Source of the DNA: Bacteroidota bacterium
GTDB lineage: Bacteria > Bacteroidota > Bacteroidia > B-17B0 > Aurantibacillaceae
Length of the DNA: 64,000 nucleotides
Direction of reading: 5' to 3'
NCBI GenBank assembly: GCA_018267825.1
Contig: JAFDXR010000005.1
Coordinates: forward strand, 1-64,000
Shown here in pieces: positions 60,351-64,000 of the stretch; position 1 is the stretch's first letter; each line of letters starts with the position of its first letter. The notes beneath the pieces are model-generated. The model saw nothing but the letters and a program-made list of their open reading frames with translations. It was not told the origin of the DNA and ran no database searches. The translations under genes and the position numbers were made by a program.

Positions 60351-61202
60351 TTATCTGCGTTTTTTAAGCAGGCGTGGTTTCTGGCCGGGTTGGCCTCCCT
60401 GGATTGGTCTGCGGATGATCCGGCGAACCATTTTTTTACCGCTTGGTTTGACACCAAAGACCGGTCTTGGTTTTTGTTTCGCCAGGTCAATTTGTGGAAG
60501 ACCTGTAGGACGTGGAGCTGTTGAAATTTCTGCCACGTTTTGTCCTGCCAATACATTACCCATATCCACACGGGCTTTGATGGTAAAGGTGAGTGTGGTT
60601 TTTACACCCGCTTTTTGTGTGAAGCGAATGCTGTCCTGACCTGTTACATCCATTTCAAAGGCGCTGTCGTCAATCAGGTTAGGGTTAGTGTTTTGCGGAG
60701 AGGTAGCGTTACGTGGTTGGTACGGATAGGAATTGGCTGCACCGGCTGCTGACTTACGCAGGATTTTCCATACGTTGTCAAATTGCAGAGGATCCGACAC
60801 AGACATTTTCATGCCCTGGATTTTGAAAGGATTGGCTTTGCTTTCCTCTCTGACCTCGTTGTGGGAACTTTCCTGAACGGTGACGGTAACACCGGCAGCT
60901 TGCGGTGCATTTTCGTTACCACCGAAAATGATCACGTCTGCATCTGCACCACTCGTGTTGGTCACACTAATGGTGAGTGTCCGGTCGTTAGGATTGATTT
61001 TTCCGATAGAAGCTTTGTCGTAGCTGTCGTAGGATTCTTCCTCGTAGTTGTCCTCCCCGATGTATTCTACTTCTTCGTAGGAATCCTCATCGTAGGAATC
61101 CTGTCCTTCAAGGCCGGTGTCGAAACGATCTTCATCGAAATCATCGTAACGATCTTCAGCCTCTCTTTCATATTTGCGAATTTCTTCGTTATACTTGCTC
61201 AT
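60351..61202 (-). CDS. Candidate major coat protein (jelly-roll-like)
   Basis: A 283-aa protein. Residues 1-65 are extremely acidic and Tyr-rich with repeated YD pairs (RYDDFDEDRF, SYDEDSYEEVEY). Residues 74-212 are beta-rich with the look of a viral jelly roll (TLTISVTNTSG, VTVTVQES, TSPQNTNPNLIDDSAF, VKTTLTFTIKARVD). Residues 245-283 form a strongly basic tail (KKMVRRIIRRP, KKRR). Part of it recurs in the 652-aa protein. Promoter-proximal position and a terminator right behind fit a highly expressed shell protein. The identification is inferred; no family was recognised. Confidence 0.65.
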   Translation of the reverse strand: MSKYNEEIRKYEREAEDRYDDFDEDRFDTGLEGQDSYDEDSYEEVEYIGEDNYEEESYDSYDKASIGKINPNDRTLTISVTNTSGADADVIIFGGNENAPQAAGVTVTVQESSHNEVREESKANPFKIQGMKMSVSDPLQFDNVWKILRKSAAGAANSYPYQPRNATSPQNTNPNLIDDSAFEMDVTGQDSIRFTQKAGVKTTLTFTIKARVDMGNVLAGQNVAEISTAPRPTGLPQIDLAKQKPRPVFGVKPSGKKMVRRIIRRPIQGGQPGQKPRLLKKRR

Positions 61203-61275
61203 GGCTTGTTTTTTAAATGTTGGTTAATACTCTTGTTTGGTTTTCTGCTGCAAGGCTTCTAGCTTTTCCTGGGCC

Positions 61276-61452
61276 TTACTTTTTAGCGGCGTCTTTTTCT
61301 TTAGAGGCTGCTCTTTTTTCTTTGAGTTTGTTGATGCCAGGGATAATGAGTGTTTGAACTGCTAATACAGCAATAGCCGCTGTAAACAGGGTTACTGTAG
61401 CTGTGATCCCGACTTCCTTCCAGTCAATTTTTGAAACTGCTTCGTTGTTCAT
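61276..61452 (-). CDS. 58-aa membrane protein, first gene of the structural operon
   Basis: A small gene (MNNEAVSKIDWKEVG, then a transmembrane helix ITATVTLFTAAIAVLAVQTLIIP, then KLKEKRAASKEKDAAKK). It has a short acidic N-terminus, one helix (about 17-38) and a basic Lys/Ala tail. A small highly expressed membrane protein next to the candidate coat gene could be a major virion membrane component. No homology is recognised. Confidence 0.68.
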   Translation of the reverse strand: MNNEAVSKIDWKEVGITATVTLFTAAIAVLAVQTLIIPGINKLKEKRAASKEKDAAKK

Positions 61453-61568
61453 GGCGTTGAATTTTTATGGTTGATTTTAATCTGCCTTTTTCGCATGAGT
61501 GGTATTTAAACCGCGAACCTTGCTGGATCAAAATTCTTCAGGATAGAGGTGGATTACTAAGCAGCGAA

Positions 61569-61607
61569 TTGTCATTGGTGACAAGTTTTACAAGTGGGCC
61601 TTGTAAA
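61569..61607 (-). promoter_or_regulatory. Two adjacent perfect inverted repeats upstream of the structural operon
   Basis: TTGTCA-TTGG-TGACAA (61569-61584) and TTTACAAG-TGGGC-CTTGTAAA (61587-61607) lie about 120-155 bp before the first structural gene. They could be operators or RNA stems. Only a weak -7-like GAATTTTG is seen nearer the gene. The rest of the gene-free stretch 61453-62003 has a 12-bp direct repeat (61708 and 61909) and nothing else noted. Confidence 0.45.
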
Positions 61608-62003
61608 TAGTAGGTTGCAGGGAATGATTGACTACAAAAAGTCAAAATGGGAATTGGGTGTTGGGAGGGGATTTTTGGGTGATTTCAATAGGGATATGAC
61701 CTTTTTTCGAAAGATCATTTTACAGTGGGAAAATGGAAGGAGCAATTGAGTGATTAAAAGGGGGTGCTAATTGAGAAATAAAACCATTTCGACAAAGTTT
61801 CTGAATCTCAAATCGAAGCGTAAAAAAACGATAAGGCAAGTCTGATGGCCATAAACATAACTCGGCAAAATGCTAATCTGAATGTTTATAAGCCCCCGGT
61901 CCCATGTCCGAAAGATCATTCTGCTTAAATTAGAATAATGCTATAAGAAAGGGAGTATGTTCGTGAATCAACGATATAAAAAAAGAAAGTATATTGAAGA
62001 TAG

Positions 62004-62027
62004 ATAGCTTGACCTTAATCAAGCTAT
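62004..62027 (-). terminator. Hairpin at the end of the partial right-edge gene
   Basis: ATAGCTTGA/TCAAGCTAT, a perfect 9-bp stem with a 6-base loop that includes the stop codon. Only a weak T-rich stretch follows, so termination is uncertain. Confidence 0.4.
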
Positions 62028-64000
62028 TCTCCCCAGCCTTTAAAGTCCCGTTTTAATTCTTGTTGTTTGTCTTTCTTAGCCCATTCAAGTTCGCGTTCCC
62101 AGTGTTTTATGTGATCCACATAGTTTAAAGGATTTGGAAGGCTTTTAATCATTTCTATAATTTGATTGCAGAAAACAATATGAGCCTCGATTTTCGGAAC
62201 TCTACTGCCGCTTATCACGTCATTTCTCTCGAGCCACAAACTTTTTAAAATTTCAGTATCCTTATTCAAAAGAAGATACTCTTTAAAAAAGATTAGGGTT
62301 TCATTGGTAAAACTATAAGTAACCACATTCATTATGGTTAATATATGTTCTTTTGAGATAAAGTTTCTTGCAATGAACTTAAAGATATATTCGCGAGCTT
62401 TCTGTTCGTTATTTCCTCTATTGATTCTTTTAAAGAAAATGTTTAGAGCATGTTCCATGTTTGACCATATAGGAGCCTTTGGCATAATGATTTCAAATGC
62501 TCCGTCTAAAATTTGCTCATATTCTGGTAAATTCCAGACAAAGCTCAAATGGAGATTATCAAAGCGAGAACTTATGAAATTTATATCTTTTGTTGATTCT
62601 CGCAAATACTCTAACAAAAACAAATGATCGAGTTTTGAAACGGTTTCCATTTCTTTGCCGTTATAATCGTAGCTGTGGTGAATTTGCTTCTGATGAAAAT
62701 AAAGGTTCTTCAAAAGCGGTATTTTATCATTGAAAAGGTTAAAGCTCTTTTCACATACGTGCGAATCAAAGGTCACCCGAACAGCCGGAGATTTAGAAAG
62801 CAAAACTTCAACTATATAAGTTACCATGTTTGTGTGCTCTTGAGCAGGCGCAGGTAGTGAGCCTTTTATCTTGTTAAACAGTGCCGTAAACTTATCATAA
62901 CTTTCGAGTTGACTTATATAGATATTGCAATTCGGTGAATAGATAAGGCCTACAAATTCCTTTAGTAAAAATTCATCTATTTCATCCTTCTCTAATGCTT
63001 CAAAGAATGACAGTTTCCAGAATGGTTTCATTTTATACTCATATCTATTAATTTGATTATAAAACTCCTTTGGCTCAACTAACTTAAGTTTGACCGGATA
63101 GTAGATAATGTTTAAGTATGGATCAAACTCATATCTACCCTGCATAAGCAACTCTAATGCAGAAAAAAATAGTTTTTTATCTTGCTCAGCTATTGATCTG
63201 AACATATGACCTAAGCTCATTGTTATTGAATGAGATTCGCCGTGTTCTTCATCCTTATTATAAATATCCTGAACTTGTTTTAAAACTTTCACTATAAAGG
63301 CAAGGTCTTTACCTTTTACTAAATCTTTAATTCGCTTCTCTTTTTCTTGTTCGCGTTTTGTAAAATCTCCTTCCCAGTTATCAAAAGTCCAAGTGAAAAC
63401 GCCTGCTATATCTACTAATTCAGAACCAATAAACTCAAACCAGTCATGAATCGGTTTAATACCATATTCCTCAAGTCTTTTGACATATTGGTGAATCAAC
63501 CTACAATGTGAGTAATTATTTGGTTTGAAATTCTGCTTAAAAAATTCCGTAAGAAGTATTTGCTCATCAGCGTACACTGCTGGATCAAACTCTTTACCAG
63601 CCCAGATGTATTTATTAAGTATTTTTAAAACGCGTTCCTCATGGCTTGTGAATAAGCTAAATGCTTTTGTGAGAATTTTCTCTCTTAGCTCCATTAATTC
63701 CGGCATTTTAAAGAGAGCATAATTATAGATCATCATTTGCCCATCGCCATAACCCTCAACCTGATTGTGATCCCACCCCAAAAAACTACCGGCCTTTTCC
63801 AAAAATATTTGATCAACAATATATTGTTGTTTTTCTGAATACCCTTGTTTAAGCAGTGTATTAAAAAGCATGTGCTGCCTTGCATATCCGATTCGATAAT
63901 CAAAACGGTGGTAAGCTATGTGTTCATTTAGGTGCTTTAATATTTCTGGTATTTTGGAAGGCTGTTTAAAGGCTAAATCTAAACCAAGCTCTAACGCTAA
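62024..64000 (-). CDS. Large alpha-helical protein, C-terminal 658 residues (5' end outside window), possibly a STAND-type defence protein
   Basis: The frame is open to the last base of the window, so the ATG at 63871 is not the start. The visible part is almost wholly helical and rich in Lys, Glu, Phe and Tyr, with no signal peptide or membrane helix. It ends HIKHWERELEWAKKDKQQELKRDFKGWGE, a charged helix like those closing large STAND/Avs-type NTPases. The NTPase domain would lie outside. Its base composition is more AT-rich than that of the structural operon, suggesting separate acquisition. The defence role is a guess. Confidence 0.55.
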   Translation of the reverse strand, partial: LALELGLDLAFKQPSKIPEILKHLNEHIAYHRFDYRIGYARQHMLFNTLLKQGYSEKQQYIVDQIFLEKAGSFLGWDHNQVEGYGDGQMMIYNYALFKMPELMELREKILTKAFSLFTSHEERVLKILNKYIWAGKEFDPAVYADEQILLTEFFKQNFKPNNYSHCRLIHQYVKRLEEYGIKPIHDWFEFIGSELVDIAGVFTWTFDNWEGDFTKREQEKEKRIKDLVKGKDLAFIVKVLKQVQDIYNKDEEHGESHSITMSLGHMFRSIAEQDKKLFFSALELLMQGRYEFDPYLNIIYYPVKLKLVEPKEFYNQINRYEYKMKPFWKLSFFEALEKDEIDEFLLKEFVGLIYSPNCNIYISQLESYDKFTALFNKIKGSLPAPAQEHTNMVTYIVEVLLSKSPAVRVTFDSHVCEKSFNLFNDKIPLLKNLYFHQKQIHHSYDYNGKEMETVSKLDHLFLLEYLRESTKDINFISSRFDNLHLSFVWNLPEYEQILDGAFEIIMPKAPIWSNMEHALNIFFKRINRGNNEQKAREYIFKFIARNFISKEHILTIMNVVTYSFTNETLIFFKEYLLLNKDTEILKSLWLERNDVISGSRVPKIEAHIVFCNQIIEMIKSLPNPLNYVDHIKHWERELEWAKKDKQQELKRDFKGWGE

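Larger units (their letters stand above)
44123..64000. mobile_element. Integrated element, probable tailless membrane-containing provirus (right end not in window)
   Basis: The left boundary is the tRNA-Met 3' half and its tyrosine recombinase. Inside lie a structured RNA, two accessory genes and one 24-gene leftward structural/lysis operon with virion-like and peptidoglycan-hydrolase genes. No second tRNA-Met copy is found before 64000, so the right end is either outside the window or lost. No terminase, portal, HK97 capsid, tail-tube or replication gene is seen. The element proper is certain up to about 61.5 kb; membership of the last gene (62024 onward) is inferred. Confidence 0.8.

Noticed and set aside
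61708-61920. 12-bp direct repeat CGAAAGATCATT (61708 and 61909) as a right attachment site
   Set aside because: It has no similarity to the tRNA-Met core at 44123-44173 and both copies lie close together, so it cannot be the element's right end.

Overview
The window comes from a Bacteroidota genome, plausibly Chitinophagales or Sphingobacteriia-like. The signs are four proteins with type IX secretion (T9SS) C-terminal sorting domains, -7 promoter boxes of the TAnnTTTG type (several almost on top of the start codon), a lipid/polysaccharide export set typical of the phylum, and the order sigma-54 activator / lptE / TPR gene / secG. The assignment below phylum level is a guess.

Layout. 1-2.9 kb: a partial sigma-54 regulator, lptE, a TPR gene and secG on the + strand, closed by a terminator and followed by 159-bp tandem repeats. 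3.4-12.6 kb: surface polysaccharide genes. A four-gene minus operon encodes a Wzx flippase, two Wzz chain-length proteins and an O-antigen ligase/polymerase. Divergent + genes encode a multi-pass membrane protein, a GT4 glycosyltransferase and a DUF2779 nuclease-like protein. 12.6-32 kb: housekeeping and envelope genes (ssb, POT transporter, ferredoxin, aldo/keto reductase, PAP2, TPR-SpoIIE phosphatase, GH74-like secreted protein, class V aminotransferase, surface lipoprotein plus WG-repeat protein) and a DUF2252 gene interrupted by an in-frame TAA. 32-44 kb: MgtC, T9SS cargo, an AI-2E family transporter, a Na/Pi cotransporter, an orphan PAS-HisKA protein, a Crp/Fnr regulator with FNR-like palindromes at canonical activator distances, and a GloVer-repeat T9SS protein.

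From 44.12 kb to at least 61.5 kb, and probably past the right edge, lies an integrated element. Its left end is the 3' half of a tRNA-Met gene next to a tyrosine recombinase with helically phased CCTAT repeats. It also carries a predicted structured RNA with its own terminator, a TPR gene, a STAS-like gene and one leftward run of 24 small genes (61.45 to 47.27 kb). That run has no terminase, portal, HK97 capsid, tape measure or sheath gene. It encodes many proteins with one membrane segment, three peptidoglycan hydrolases, a zincin-like protein, a tail-fibre-like protein, a spanin/holin-like lysis block and a candidate coat protein (283 aa) set off from the rest by a terminator.

The best reading is a provirus of a tailless, membrane-containing virus of Bacteroidota. 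Two things stand out. The 652-aa protein appears to be a paralogue of the 283-aa candidate coat protein with a whole beta-propeller inserted in a loop. Several membrane proteins share an N-terminal Tyr/Asp-rich motif and a C-terminal Lys-Pro-Ala-Pro tail. No packaging ATPase or replication gene is seen, so those would have to lie beyond 64 kb or be absent. The right edge holds the C-terminal 658 residues of an alpha-helical, AT-rich gene that might be a defence NTPase.
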